The notes under the pieces are model-generated. The model ran no database searches. It saw nothing but the letters and a program-made list of their open reading frames with translations, and was not told the origin of the DNA. A program made the translations under genes and the position numbers. Positions 1-11,597 of a stretch of 64,000 nt of DNA are shown piece after piece (the first letter of the stretch is position 1; every line of letters begins with the position of its first letter). Source of the stretch: Desulfoluna spongiiphila (GTDB lineage: Bacteria > Desulfobacterota > Desulfobacteria > Desulfobacterales > Desulfolunaceae); contig NZ_FMUX01000011.1 in NCBI RefSeq assembly GCF_900101345.1, positions 141,835-205,834 of the forward strand, written 5' to 3'.

Positions 1-3051
<3,051 letters not shown>

Positions 3052-3100
3052 TCGTAAGCACATACCCCGGGACCGCACCCTGCGGTACCGGGGCCCCTTT

Positions 3101-3141
3101 CGAACCGCCCTTTCCCACCGGAGAGGGCGGTTCGTTGCTTA
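3101..3141 (+). terminator. Intrinsic terminator-like hairpin after the synthase gene
   Basis: Arms 3101-3114 and 3121-3134 form a 14-bp stem with one mismatch and a 6-nt loop, followed by a weak T-containing stretch. It lies 50 nt after the stop codon. A smaller GC hairpin (CCCCGG with CCGGGG) precedes it. Confidence 0.6.
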
Positions 3142-3243
3142 TGGTTAAAGTGGACAGAAAAAACCTGCCTCCGGCGGCCAGGGGTTGATCCCCTGGACCC
3201 CAGGATACGAATCATCGCACGACCCGCATCATAAAGCCCGGCA
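3137..3243 (+). repeat. SIR repeat, short form, 3' truncated
   Basis: GCCTCCGGCGGC is at 3167-3178, followed by H1 of the CCAGGGG/CCCCTGG type and a decayed H2. A leader resembling other copies (ATGGTTAAAG, then A-rich) begins near 3140. It lies downstream of the synthase stop in the same orientation. The next 40 nt hold a separate repeat-like piece, ATGGATTCCCGCCTTCG, at 3260-3276. Confidence 0.75.
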
Positions 3244-3534
3244 GTATCCCATAACCAACATGGATTCCCGCCTTCGTGGGAAAGACGGTACAGAGTGTGA
3301 TGCCCTTCGCACCTCCTCGTCTTCCCCGGCTGCCCGGGAAAAGGGGCCGATTGTATCGTTTTGCTGTCCGGCTCTTGCCACCTTTCGTATCGTCAAGTGA
3401 CCGGGGCCCCATGCCCGGAATTACATGTTCCGTCTGTAGTATGGCGACCAAAGGTAATTCGCGGTTTTTATGGTCCTGGCCGAAACGATGACTAAGGCCT
3501 TAAACTTTTTGTAATTGCTCAGCTCCAAAAAACA

Positions 3535-3692
3535 GCCTCCGGCGGCAAGCTGTGCCACCTTGAAATCAGGTTGCGGATGCGTTTTGCCCCTCGCTTGTCG
3601 CGCCGTAGCCTATTGACGTTAATCGAATGGTGACTCATACGCCATGGGCGAAGACGGATTAAAAGTTTAGCCCCGGCAGGGCCGCCGGAGGC
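3535..3692 (+). repeat. SIR repeat, long form
   Basis: It runs from GCCTCCGGCGGC (3535-3546) to GCCGCCGGAGGC (3681-3692), 158 bp. H1 is intact; H2 is decayed and its loop differs (CTCGCTTGTC). Bases 3693-4030 carry nothing I recognise. Confidence 0.8.
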
Positions 3693-4032
3693 AAGCGGCC
3701 TAAGTATCACGTTCGAATGTGTTGAGAGACGTGTGCGATCCTGGGACCCTGCACCAAGAACGTTGATGTTATCACCCACTTGCGAGTATACTATAGTCCT
3801 GTTCAAGACCTGTTGGCCAAAGCTGGCCCATAACGCGCCGGCAGACGCCGAATCGTTGCATGGCAGGTTGCCTCTCTCACGACTATTCTTCACCACCACC
3901 TCAAATCCGGCCCGTTTCCCCCGCACTGAAAGCGCCCCGGCACGGGCGCAGCCTGACGTTGCGCATCGTGGATGCCCAGCAGGCTTGCATCTCTTCGGCC
4001 CCACCCTTTTTTTACGGCACTCGGTTTTACAT

Positions 4033-4048
4033 TGGCACATAATATGCT
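4033..4048 (+). promoter_or_regulatory. Candidate sigma-54 promoter of the decarboxylase operon
   Basis: TGGCAC, 5 nt, ATGCT: GG and GC are separated by exactly 10 nt, as sigma-54 RNA polymerase requires. The predicted transcript start is near 4060, about 200 nt before the first gene. The long leader leaves room for an activator site or leader RNA. No activator gene is adjacent. Confidence 0.55.
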
Positions 4049-4260
4049 TACTTTTACCTGTGACCTCACAAACGGCCTGATCATCTCCAGGAAAACGGAC
4101 GAACACCCTCAAAGATACATCACAGATACGGGATGTTACCCACAAGAGAGACCCGCCACGAGGTTTTTGCCCTTGGATTATACGCATCAACACCCGATGC
4201 ACATCATGTGCTCTCATATGCATGAGGCGCCTCGGGACCAACATTTTCGGAGAGTAACCG

Positions 4261-4695
4261 ATGCAGATTGCGACACTTATTGAACAGGTTTCTGCACACA
4301 ACGGCTGGAACATGGCCCTGGCAGGCATCATTATCGTTTTTTCATGTCTCGTCATCCTGGCGCTGGCAATCTCCCGCATCCATAAAATCCTAGAGATTCT
4401 GGAAAACCGGGACCAACTGCGCCTCAACATACGTCAGTTCTTTATGGGCCGCGAAAAGGAGAAGCAGGTAGCTTCTCTTCTGACCCCCACCCTGGAACTG
4501 GAAGCGGCTCGCTACAAGCGCCTCACCCCTTTCCTCGGAGACAGTTTCAGCCTCAAGGGGCTGATTCGTTTTGCCGAAGGCCGGGGCATCACCAACCCCC
4601 CGCCGGAAAAAATGGTTCGCCAGTTCCTTGAAGTGGGGCTTCTCAAGAAAGAGGTACGAAACCTCTTCACCTGGGAAGAATCCGCGGCCAAATAG
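4261..4695 (+). CDS. Sodium-pump decarboxylase gamma-like small membrane subunit
   Basis: This 144-aa protein has one N-terminal membrane segment (about residues 17-38) and a charged cytoplasmic tail. It is the first gene of a set encoding the OadB-type pump, a carboxyltransferase and a biotin carrier. By size, topology and position it should be the OadG/MmdD-like subunit that anchors and assembles the complex. Sequence similarity to classical OadG is weak by eye: the usual Pro/Ala hinge is not obvious, and residues 60-140 look like a small helical domain. The start has a GGAGAG ribosome site 8 nt upstream. A different membrane protein that merely joined the operon remains possible. Confidence 0.5.
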   Translation: MQIATLIEQVSAHNGWNMALAGIIIVFSCLVILALAISRIHKILEILENRDQLRLNIRQFFMGREKEKQVASLLTPTLELEAARYKRLTPFLGDSFSLKGLIRFAEGRGITNPPPEKMVRQFLEVGLLKKEVRNLFTWEESAAK

Positions 4696-4857
4696 CCCGG
4701 GCCACGCAGGGCTGACGCCCGCACCGCCCGACCCGAGACCAATCCGGCAACGCTTTGCCCCCGGGCTCCGTTGCCTCAAAAGGGATGAGAACGCGCACAG
4801 CCCGAAAAGCCCGTCACGCCCCCGGGAAGCGCCGACTCATGAAGACATAGACATCTT

Positions 4858-5985
4858 ATGGAAGATCTGTTTCTACAGTTTTTGAACAACACCGGTTTTG
4901 CCCTGGTGGATTACCGCCAGATCATCATGCTCTGCGTGGGGTCCCTCTTCATCTACCTCGGCATCGCAAAGCACTACGAACCCCTGCTCCTCGTGCCCAT
5001 CGGCTTCGGCATCCTCATGGGAAACATCCCCGTCCTTCACGGCATGGGACTCAGCATATACGAAGAGGGCAGCGTCTTGAGCTACCTCTACTACGGGGTG
5101 ACCAAGGGGATCTATCCCCCCTTGATCTTCATGGGCATCGGCGCCATGACGGACTTTTCCACCATGCTGGCCCGCCCCTCCCTCATGCTTCTGGGAGCCG
5201 CGGCCCAGGCGGGCATCTTCATCACCTTTCTGGGGGCCCTCATGCTCGGGTTCACCCCGGGTGAAGCGGCCTCCATCGGCATCATCGGCGGTGCGGACGG
5301 CCCCACGGCCATCTTCCTCACCTCCAAGCTGGCGCCCAAGCTCATCGGCCCCATCGCCATCGCGGCTTACTCCTACATGGCACTGGTTCCGGTGATCCAG
5401 CCCCCCATCATGAAGCTTCTGACCACCAAAAAAGAGCGCCTCGTGAAGATGCGGGAGCCCCGCAAGGTTTCCAAAAAAGAGCGCATCATCTTTCCCATCG
5501 TCGGACTGATCCTGAGCTGCCTGCTGGCCCCTGCGGCCCTTCCCCTTCTGGGCATGCTCTTCCTGGGCAACCTCCTGAAGGAAGCCACCGTCACCGAACG
5601 CCTGGCCGAAGCCGCCCGAAACACTGTCATCGACACGGTGACCATCCTGCTCGGCATCACCGTGGGCGCGAGCACCCAGGGGGACATCTTCCTCACCAAG
5701 GAGTCCATCGGCATCTTTGTCCTGGGGGCCCTCTCCTTTGCCGTGGCCACGGCCTGCGGCCTGGTCTTCGCCAAGGGCATGAACCTCTTTCTCAAAGAGA
5801 AGATCAACCCCCTCATCGGCGCCGCCGGTGTATCGGCCGTGCCCGACTCGGCCCGGGTGGTTCACACCGTGGCCCAGCAGGAGGACCCCACGAACTTTCT
5901 GCTCATGCACGCCATGGCACCCAACATCTCAGGGGTCATCGGCTCCGCCATCGGTGCCGGGGTTCTCTGGAGTTTTCTCAACTAA
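4858..5985 (+). CDS. oadB: Carboxybiotin decarboxylase, Na+-pump beta subunit (OadB/MmdB family)
   Basis: This 375-aa, very hydrophobic protein spans the whole family. It decarboxylates carboxybiotin in the membrane and couples the reaction to Na+ export. Family signatures are GGADGPTAIF near residues 143-152, whose Asp corresponds to the ion-binding Asp of OadB, and GAAGVSAVPDSARVV in the last third. There are roughly nine to eleven membrane segments. The ribosome site is weak. It lies between the small anchoring subunit and the carboxyltransferase gene, so the operon has all parts of a membrane decarboxylase. The neighbouring carboxyltransferase is of the acyl-CoA type, so the substrate is more likely methylmalonyl-CoA (or another carboxyacyl-CoA) than oxaloacetate. 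Confidence 0.93.
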   Translation: MEDLFLQFLNNTGFALVDYRQIIMLCVGSLFIYLGIAKHYEPLLLVPIGFGILMGNIPVLHGMGLSIYEEGSVLSYLYYGVTKGIYPPLIFMGIGAMTDFSTMLARPSLMLLGAAAQAGIFITFLGALMLGFTPGEAASIGIIGGADGPTAIFLTSKLAPKLIGPIAIAAYSYMALVPVIQPPIMKLLTTKKERLVKMREPRKVSKKERIIFPIVGLILSCLLAPAALPLLGMLFLGNLLKEATVTERLAEAARNTVIDTVTILLGITVGASTQGDIFLTKESIGIFVLGALSFAVATACGLVFAKGMNLFLKEKINPLIGAAGVSAVPDSARVVHTVAQQEDPTNFLLMHAMAPNISGVIGSAIGAGVLWSFLN

Positions 5986-5992
5986 AAATTCG

Positions 5993-6169
5993 CCCCGGCG
6001 TCCTTGCCGGGGCCAAACGTTTGCTCAATCTTATAACTGGGTTTGACACACTGGTTTTACAGGCGTTTCGATCCGCCTGCCTTGTGTTGGCTAACCACCT
6101 GCTTTCGGTTTATCGAACCATCCGAATAGTTTTTTGCGGAGCTTTTTCCAAAAGCGACCCGCCGAAGGC
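5993..6169. repeat. SIR-related repeat, mixed form, between oadB and the carboxyltransferase gene
   Basis: It begins with a CCCCGGC/GCCGGGG hairpin 8 nt after the oadB stop; the next bases resemble an inverted SIR right end (GCCGGGGCCAAAC). It ends with a block around 6127-6169 (TTTTTTGCGGAGC, then GCGACCCGCCGAAGG) that recurs at 29974-30015. The first hairpin could attenuate transcription between subunit genes. Confidence 0.6.
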
Positions 6170-6198
6170 ATACTGCAAGGAGCGAAAGACGTTCAATC

Positions 6199-7752
6199 AT
6201 GAAAAAAGTCAGCGAAAAGATCCTCGATCTGAAACAACGAAAGCACCTCATCATGCAGATGGGGGGAAAAAAGGCGGTGGAAGCCCACAAGAACAAGGGC
6301 AAATTCACGGCCCGGGAGCGCCTGGACCTCTTTTTCGACCGCAACACCTTCCGTGAGGTGGACATGTTCGCCACCCACCGCTGCACCAACTACGGCATGG
6401 AAGAGGTTGAAATCGCCAGCGACGGCGTGGTCTGCGGTTACGGTCTGGTGGATGGTCGCCCGGTCTACGCCTATGCCCAGGACTTCACCTCCAGGGCGGG
6501 AAGCTTAGGAGAAGTCCAGGCCCGGAAGATATGCAAGGTGATGGACATGGCCATGAAGTCCGGGGTGCCCATCGTGGGCATCAACGACTCAGGCGGTGCC
6601 CGCATCCAGGAGGGCATCGACGCCCTGGCCGGTTTCGGAGAGATCTTCTTCCGAAACTCCGCCGCCTCCGGCGTGATCCCCCAGATCTCCGCCATCATGG
6701 GGCCCTCGGCAGGCGGTGCCGTCTACTCGCCGGCCATGACCGACTTCATCTTCATGGTGAAAAAGACCAGCCACATGTTCATCACCGGCCCTGAAGTCAT
6801 CAAGTCGGTCACCGGAGAAGACGTGGACTTCGAGACCCTGGGCGGTGCCGATACCCACGCCAGCAAAAGCGGGGTGTGCCACTTTGCCTGCGAAGACGAG
6901 ACCGAGGCCATCAGCGACATCCGAAAGCTGCTCTCCTACCTGCCCGCCAACAACATGGAGGATCCCCCCCTGGTCAAGGGCGAGGATTCCGGGCGCCGCT
7001 ACATCCCCGAACTGGACACCATCATCCCGGACTCTCCCTCAGCGCCCTACGACATGCGCTCGGTGATCCGCCACCTTGTGGACGAAGGGTCCATTTTTGA
7101 GCCCCACATGGCCTTCGCCCCCAACATCATCACCTGCTTTGCACACCTGGGCGGACGAAGCATCGGGATCATCGCCAGCCAGCCCAACGTCCTGGCCGGC
7201 TGCCTGGACATCAACGCCTCGGACAAAGCCGCCCGGTTTATCCGGTTCTGCGATGCCTTCAACATCCCCATCCTCACCATCGCGGACGTCCCGGGCTTTC
7301 TCCCGGGTACCCAGCAGGAGTGGGGCGGCATCATCCGCCACGGCGCCAAGATGCTCTGGAGCTACGCCGAGGCCACCGTGCCCAAGCTCCTGCTCATCAC
7401 CAGAAAAGACTACGGGGGTGCCTACATCGCCATGAGCTCCAAGCACCTGGGCACGGACTTTGCCTTTGCCTGGCCCTCGGCGGAGATCGCGGTCATGGGT
7501 GCCGAAGGCGCGGCCAACATCATCCACCGCCGGGAGATCAAGGACGCCCTGGACCCCGACGAAAAACGCCAGGAGAAGGTGGAGGAGTACCAGGACCTCT
7601 TCTCCAACCCCTACGTGGCAGCACAACGGGGCTACGTGGACTCGGTCATCATCCCCTCGGAGAGCCGGGTTCGACTTATGGAAGCCCTGGAGATCTGCTC
7701 CACCAAACGCGAGATGCGGCCGCCCAAAAAACACGGCAACATCCCCCTTTAA
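6199..7752 (+). CDS. mmdA: Acyl-CoA carboxyltransferase (methylmalonyl-CoA decarboxylase alpha / PCC beta family)
   Basis: This 517-aa protein has the two crotonase-fold halves of the family. Each half carries a glycine-rich oxyanion loop: GGARIQEG and GPSAGGAVYSP in the first half, and the GGAYIAMSSK region in the second. It moves the carboxyl group from a carboxyacyl-CoA to biotin on the carrier protein, the first step of a membrane decarboxylase (or the last step of a carboxylase). With the adjacent OadB pump, a Na+-translocating methylmalonyl-CoA decarboxylase is most likely; malonyl- or glutaconyl-CoA cannot be excluded. AAGGAG lies about 16 nt upstream of the ATG, rather far. The gene is complete. 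Confidence 0.93.
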   Translation: MKKVSEKILDLKQRKHLIMQMGGKKAVEAHKNKGKFTARERLDLFFDRNTFREVDMFATHRCTNYGMEEVEIASDGVVCGYGLVDGRPVYAYAQDFTSRAGSLGEVQARKICKVMDMAMKSGVPIVGINDSGGARIQEGIDALAGFGEIFFRNSAASGVIPQISAIMGPSAGGAVYSPAMTDFIFMVKKTSHMFITGPEVIKSVTGEDVDFETLGGADTHASKSGVCHFACEDETEAISDIRKLLSYLPANNMEDPPLVKGEDSGRRYIPELDTIIPDSPSAPYDMRSVIRHLVDEGSIFEPHMAFAPNIITCFAHLGGRSIGIIASQPNVLAGCLDINASDKAARFIRFCDAFNIPILTIADVPGFLPGTQQEWGGIIRHGAKMLWSYAEATVPKLLLITRKDYGGAYIAMSSKHLGTDFAFAWPSAEIAVMGAEGAANIIHRREIKDALDPDEKRQEKVEEYQDLFSNPYVAAQRGYVDSVIIPSESRVRLMEALEICSTKREMRPPKKHGNIPL

Positions 7753-7761
7753 GGAGCTGTC

Positions 7762-7962
7762 ATGGAGACCCAAGCAAGAAAGATAGTCGACATCAGGAAA
7801 AAAGCGGCCATCAGCGCTGTCCTCGCCCTCCTGGCCACCGAACAGGCAGAAGAGCCAGAACCCGTGGCGGTGGAGCGGTCCAACACCTGGGGCCAGTCCG
7901 GGCGAAGCCAGACCATGGAGCTGAGAAACCTCATGCAGCTGCGCTCCTTAGGGCGCAGGTAG
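7762..7962 (+). CDS. Small subunit-like protein of the biotin decarboxylase complex (66 aa)
   Basis: This 66-aa, Ala-rich protein has a short helical segment (AAISAVLALL, residues 14-23) and a basic C-terminus with a GRSQTMELRNL motif. That pattern recalls the C-terminal tail of small acyl-CoA carboxylase/decarboxylase subunits. AAGGAG overlaps the stop of the carboxyltransferase gene and sits 5 nt before this ATG, so the two are translationally linked. It may tie the carboxyltransferase to the biotin carrier; this is inferred from position and weak motif likeness. Confidence 0.6.
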   Translation: METQARKIVDIRKKAAISAVLALLATEQAEEPEPVAVERSNTWGQSGRSQTMELRNLMQLRSLGRR

Positions 7963-8011
7963 AGGGGCCTCACACCACCGTGATGCCGTACGTTACAGTC
8001 ACTCGTCACCG

Positions 8012-8084
8012 CGGGCCACGCCCGCCAGCGAAACCGTCGCGAGCCCCGCGGCAAAGGGGGATGCAGCCCTTTGCCGCCGGAGGC
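8012..8084 (-). repeat. SIR repeat, partial, inverted
   Basis: It ends in GCCGCCGGAGGC (8073-8084), preceded by an H1-like hairpin, CAAAGGG paired with CCCTTTG. H2 is largely lost. It lies 24 nt before the biotin-carrier gene, whose own ribosome site (AGGAG at 8091-8095) follows it. Confidence 0.6.
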
Positions 8085-8107
8085 AACCATAGGAGCACAA
8101 CGATAAA

Positions 8108-10048
8108 ATGAGTCAGTCAACCATTCGCATATACGACACCTCGTTCACCGCCGGACAGGAGAGCCTCCTCTCCGGCCTCATGCGCACCTCTGAAATGGAA
8201 CGCATCGCCCCTTTTCTCAACCGAGCCGGTCTCTACGCCGTGGAGGCGACCCGGGGGTTCTCCTTTAAAAACACCCTGGCCGAACTCAATGAAAACCCCT
8301 TCGGGCGCATCCGGGCCATCAAGCGGGCCATGTCCGAAACCCCCGTTGCCATGACCCTCTCGGCCCTTCACATGGCCGGACGGGCCGCCGCGCCCCTGGA
8401 CCTGGTGCGGGCCTACTTAAGCAGCGCCTTCGATGCCGGGGTCTCCATCTTCCGCATCTTCGATCCCTTGAACGACCTGAGAAACCTCACCGTGCCCGTG
8501 GAGACCGCCAAAGGCCTTGGCGCCACGGCCGTGGCGGCCATCCTCATTCCCACCTCGGGAAAACGGACGCCCTTTGACGCCATCGCCGAAACCGCCAAAC
8601 GCATCCAGGAAATCGGGGCCGACGCCGTCTGCCTCATGGACACCGAAGGGTTCCTCTGCCCGGACAGCGCCAGGAAACTGGTGGCCCGCGTCACCGAAAC
8701 AGTCTCCATCCCCGTACACCTCTCCATCGTCAACACCGCCATGTGCGGTACGGCAGCGGCCCACGCCGCCTTTGAGGCCGGAGCAGCCGTTGTGGAAGCG
8801 GCCCTGTCCCCCTTTGCCGACGGCGGGGTGACCATCCCGTCTGAAGGCCTCATCAACTCGCTGAACATGGCCCGGGAAGGCGCCCTGGAGCCCTTGTGCG
8901 AAGGCGCCGCCCTCTTTGAAGAAGAGATCCGCCCCCGGCACCTCAGCACCCTGATGAAGCGTTCCAACCTCCACCTGCGCAGCCTGGCCCTTAAGTACCG
9001 CATCCCGGTGACCACCCTGCGCGTGGCTGTAAACCAGCTGGCAGAGATCGACAAATCCGACCTTCTGGAAAGGGTGGTGTCTGAAATTCTCGCCGTGCGA
9101 AACGACCTGGGCGACATCGCCTTAAAGTTTCCCCTGGACGAGATGGTCGTCACCCAGTCCATCAACAACATCGTCTTCGACAACGTGGAGGCCCGCTACT
9201 CCATTGCCACCACAGCGGTCAAGGACCACTGCTACGGCATGAACGGCCGCACCGTCTCCGCCATCGACGAGGCGATTTTAAAAACCGTCCTCGAAGGCTA
9301 CCCCAGGGGCGAGACGCCCACCACCGCCTTTCCCCCGGAACTGCTGCCCCCCGCCCTCAAGGGCGAAGAAGGCCGAAGCCCCCTGGTCAACGGCCTGGAG
9401 GACGAGGTGATCATGGCCCTTTTCCCCGTGGAAGGGAAACGCCACCTGGAATGGCAGAAAGGGGTCAAGCGCATCCCGGAAGAGGCCAAGTTCCTCTCCC
9501 TGGAAGAGGCCCTGGAGCGAGCATCCATCGCAGAGAAAATCCTCGACGGGGACATGGACGCCCTGGCCCGGAAAAACAACGCCCCCGACCAGAGCCCCTA
9601 CGCCCGGACCTTCAATGTCTTTGTGGGCGGCGATCACTTTGAGGTGGCCGTGGATGAAGTGGGGGGGCCCACCGTCCTCAGCCACACCCCGGCGGCAGCA
9701 CCCGCAGCTCCGGTTGCCCCCGCTCCCGCTCCGGTACAGCCCCCGGCCCCTGCAGCTGCGCCGAAACCCGCGGCACCGGCCCCCAAGCCCGCCGCGCCCA
9801 AACCCGCTGCGCCAGCTCCTGCAGCAGGCGGTGCCGGTGCCACCCTCACCGCCCCCATGCCCGGCGTTGTGCTCCGCTATGAAAAACAGCCCGGCGACAA
9901 AGTGGAAAAAGGCGACGTGGTCGTGGTCCTCGAAGCCATGAAGATGGAAAACGTCCTCTCCGCCCCGGCCTCCGGGACCGTCGGCGTGCTCCCCTGCCGC
10001 GAAGGAGACACCGTCTCCACCGGCGATGTCCTCTGCGTCATCGAGTAA
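8108..10048 (+). CDS. Biotin carrier protein with a degenerate OadA/pyruvate-carboxylase-type domain
   Basis: This 646-aa protein aligns along its length with OadA/PycB: a TIM-barrel carboxyltransferase domain (about 5-300), a helical domain (about 300-510), a Pro/Ala linker (about 525-575) and a biotinyl domain with EAMKME and the biotin Lys at 612, 35 residues from the end. The barrel lacks residues the family needs. Where OadA has DTTLRDAHQS this reads DTSFTAGQES. The metal-site Lys is Met177 (CLMDTEG). The HxH metal motif is HLS, so the second His is Ser206. It therefore probably cannot carboxylate pyruvate or oxaloacetate and serves as a biotin carrier and scaffold, while the MmdA-type protein handles the acyl-CoA. 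BirA, encoded at 21534, would biotinylate it. Confidence 0.88.
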   Translation: MSQSTIRIYDTSFTAGQESLLSGLMRTSEMERIAPFLNRAGLYAVEATRGFSFKNTLAELNENPFGRIRAIKRAMSETPVAMTLSALHMAGRAAAPLDLVRAYLSSAFDAGVSIFRIFDPLNDLRNLTVPVETAKGLGATAVAAILIPTSGKRTPFDAIAETAKRIQEIGADAVCLMDTEGFLCPDSARKLVARVTETVSIPVHLSIVNTAMCGTAAAHAAFEAGAAVVEAALSPFADGGVTIPSEGLINSLNMAREGALEPLCEGAALFEEEIRPRHLSTLMKRSNLHLRSLALKYRIPVTTLRVAVNQLAEIDKSDLLERVVSEILAVRNDLGDIALKFPLDEMVVTQSINNIVFDNVEARYSIATTAVKDHCYGMNGRTVSAIDEAILKTVLEGYPRGETPTTAFPPELLPPALKGEEGRSPLVNGLEDEVIMALFPVEGKRHLEWQKGVKRIPEEAKFLSLEEALERASIAEKILDGDMDALARKNNAPDQSPYARTFNVFVGGDHFEVAVDEVGGPTVLSHTPAAAPAAPVAPAPAPVQPPAPAAAPKPAAPAPKPAAPKPAAPAPAAGGAGATLTAPMPGVVLRYEKQPGDKVEKGDVVVVLEAMKMENVLSAPASGTVGVLPCREGDTVSTGDVLCVIE

Positions 10049-10065
10049 CAGCCAGACCGAACGAT

Positions 10066-10108
10066 AAAAAGCCCCCTGGAGCGACACTTCAGGGGGCTTT
10101 TTTGTTTT
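10066..10108 (+). terminator. Strong intrinsic terminator ending the decarboxylase operon
   Basis: Eleven-base arms around 10070-10080 and 10088-10098 (AGCCCCCTGGA with TTCAGGGGGCT) with a 7-nt loop, followed by a T run. It lies 18 nt after the biotin-carrier stop. Confidence 0.9.
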
Positions 10109-10110
10109 CG

Positions 10111-10311
10111 GGGTTAAAATCAGGAAAAAACAAAAGCAATGCCTCCGGCGGCGAGGTGTGCCACCTCGAAAGCAGGTTGCGAATTGCGCTTTCCCCTTCG
10201 TTCCTCAGGGAAAATCACATTCGCTATTGATTTTGATTGGTCTGAATCTGTTTTTAAAGCCTGTTTATTAAACTTTTTAAAAGTTTAGCCCCCGGCAGGG
10301 CCGCCGGAGGC
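10111..10311 (+). repeat. SIR repeat, long form (best intact copy)
   Basis: The core is 10141-10311 (171 bp) with perfect 12-bp inverted ends, GCCTCCGGCGGC and GCCGCCGGAGGC. Inside are H1 (GAGGTG-TGC-CACCTC), the AAAGCAGGTT linker, H2 with loop TTCGTTCCTC, and an A+T tail with AAACTTTTTAAAAGTTT. An A-rich leader (AAAAAACAAAAGCAAT) precedes it. It is in the orientation of the upstream operon. Confidence 0.9.
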
Positions 10312-10326
10312 ACCTTTAACGTGATT

Positions 10327-10384
10327 GCCTCCGGCGGCAAGGGTGGCGGCCGCACCGGAGTGCGGTGCTCCGTTTCGGTCGATC
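10327..10384. repeat. SIR left end fused to a second repeat type
   Basis: A second GCCTCCGGCGGC (10327-10338) leads into a block at 10349-10384 (CCGCACCGGAGTGCGG, then CTCCGTTTCGGTCGATC) that recurs at 29807-29842 with one difference. The remainder to 10890 shows only decayed repeat pieces; TTGGCACACCTTTTGAG at 10659-10675 is a poor sigma-54 lookalike. Confidence 0.7.
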
Positions 10385-10907
10385 ATTTGCGATTGTTTTG
10401 AAGGTCGCGGCCCGAACGTCAATCAAGAATGAATAACACTCACGGCAAAATGAGCCACCTTGCAGTCTTAGGTCGGATGCCCTCAGCCCTTTTCCACCCC
10501 ACTTTTTAACACCCTGAACTCACAGAACATTCGCCATTCATTTTTATCCTTTTACCGTACATGCCCGTCACCGGGTGCACACGGCATGCCCCTGCCTCCA
10601 CCATGACCTGTTTTGTATCCCATTGATATCAAAGCTTATTTGTTTTTTGAGACCCCTTTGGCACACCTTTTGAGTCTATCACACAACGAAAGCAAGTGCT
10701 TAAGGGACCGGACCAGAGATCATTCTCTCCATGTGAGGACCGAACGTCTGATTTCGCCAATGGCCCCGACACTCAACCAGGCTGCACATGTGCCCGGTTT
10801 CCCGACCCAGGATATCCGGATAAATAAGGCCCGGAAGGCGCGCCGGGTGTTTAAGCGTCCTGACCCTGCCCAGGAAACCGGTCCACACAAAAAAAAGGAG
10901 ATTCGCC

Positions 10908-11087
10908 ATGTACGATATCGAAATCGGCAACACCGACCTGACGGTCCTGAAGAAGTACCTTGCCGACCTGAAAAAACGAACCGCCCTTAAAACGCATCGA
11001 AAAACACTGGGCAAGGTCAGGCGTCAGCTTGAACTCATTTTCTCAACCAAAAACCCCACACGCCCTGCCATTCCCTGGGGCTACTGA
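10908..11087 (+). CDS. Small basic protein (59 aa), unrecognised
   Basis: The ORF opens with an AAGGAG ribosome site 7 nt before the ATG. The peptide starts MYDIEIGNTDLTVLKKYL and ends in a Pro-rich tail (PAIPWGY). It has a highly basic helical centre (KKRTALKTHRKTLGKVRRQ, residues 22-40) suggesting RNA, DNA or ribosome contact. It stands alone between repeat clusters, and I know no family for it. The good ribosome site and clean codon pattern make a real gene likely. Confidence 0.6.
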   Translation: MYDIEIGNTDLTVLKKYLADLKKRTALKTHRKTLGKVRRQLELIFSTKNPTRPAIPWGY

Positions 11088-11228
11088 TTCCACCCGGCCC
11101 GAGTGCGTTCCCACGTAAACGGAAAAAGGCCCGGCATAAAACGGATTCCCCCGTCTTATTACCAGGCCTTCCCCCCACTCTCTGTACGTGAAACGCATTC
11201 GGGCCCTTTCAAGACCCAACCCATCGTT

Positions 11229-11589
11229 GCCTCCGGCGGCCCTGCCGGGGACTAAGCTCTTGAAAAATTTAACAAACAGGCTTTAAGGTATTTTGCCAAA
11301 AGGGATTCGTCACCCTCACCGCCGGAATGATTCCGGGTAAAATCAAGCGAATCCCAAATGCCCTTCATCGTGTTTTTAGAAGAATAAAATGGGCCTCTCC
11401 TGCAAAAACGGTTGCCACATGCCACACATCACGCGAATGCCCTGTGAGCATTCGTATAACAGCGGCCTCCATGCATTCGCCATAGGGTTTCAAGGTGCCC
11501 CCACCTTGCCGCCGGAGGCATCGCTTTTGTTTTTTTCTTATCCCTTTTGACCCTGTGGTTCATCGGACTTTAACCATAGAAGGCAGGCT
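11229..11589 (-). repeat. SIR repeat, long form with enlarged middle, inverted
   Basis: The ends are GCCTCCGGCGGC (11229-11240) and GCCGCCGGAGGC (11508-11519). The leader, read on the minus strand from 11589, matches the leader of the copy at 19861. The middle is replaced by a block (11379-11507) shared with 33859-33989. That block contains the hairpin CGAATGC/GCATTCG (11434-11454). Its left end faces the metF stop 9 nt away. Confidence 0.8.
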
Positions 11590-11597
11590 TTTTCCCG

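Noticed and set aside
3212..4430. Long minus-strand and small plus-strand ORFs around 3200-4280
   Set aside because: They run through repeat elements and the sigma-54 region, lack ribosome sites and show recurring peptide pieces (such as GGPAGAKLL) that are repeat translations.
9640..9860. Pro/Ala repeat in the biotin carrier as a DNA repeat or expansion
   Set aside because: It is the normal flexible linker before a biotinyl domain.
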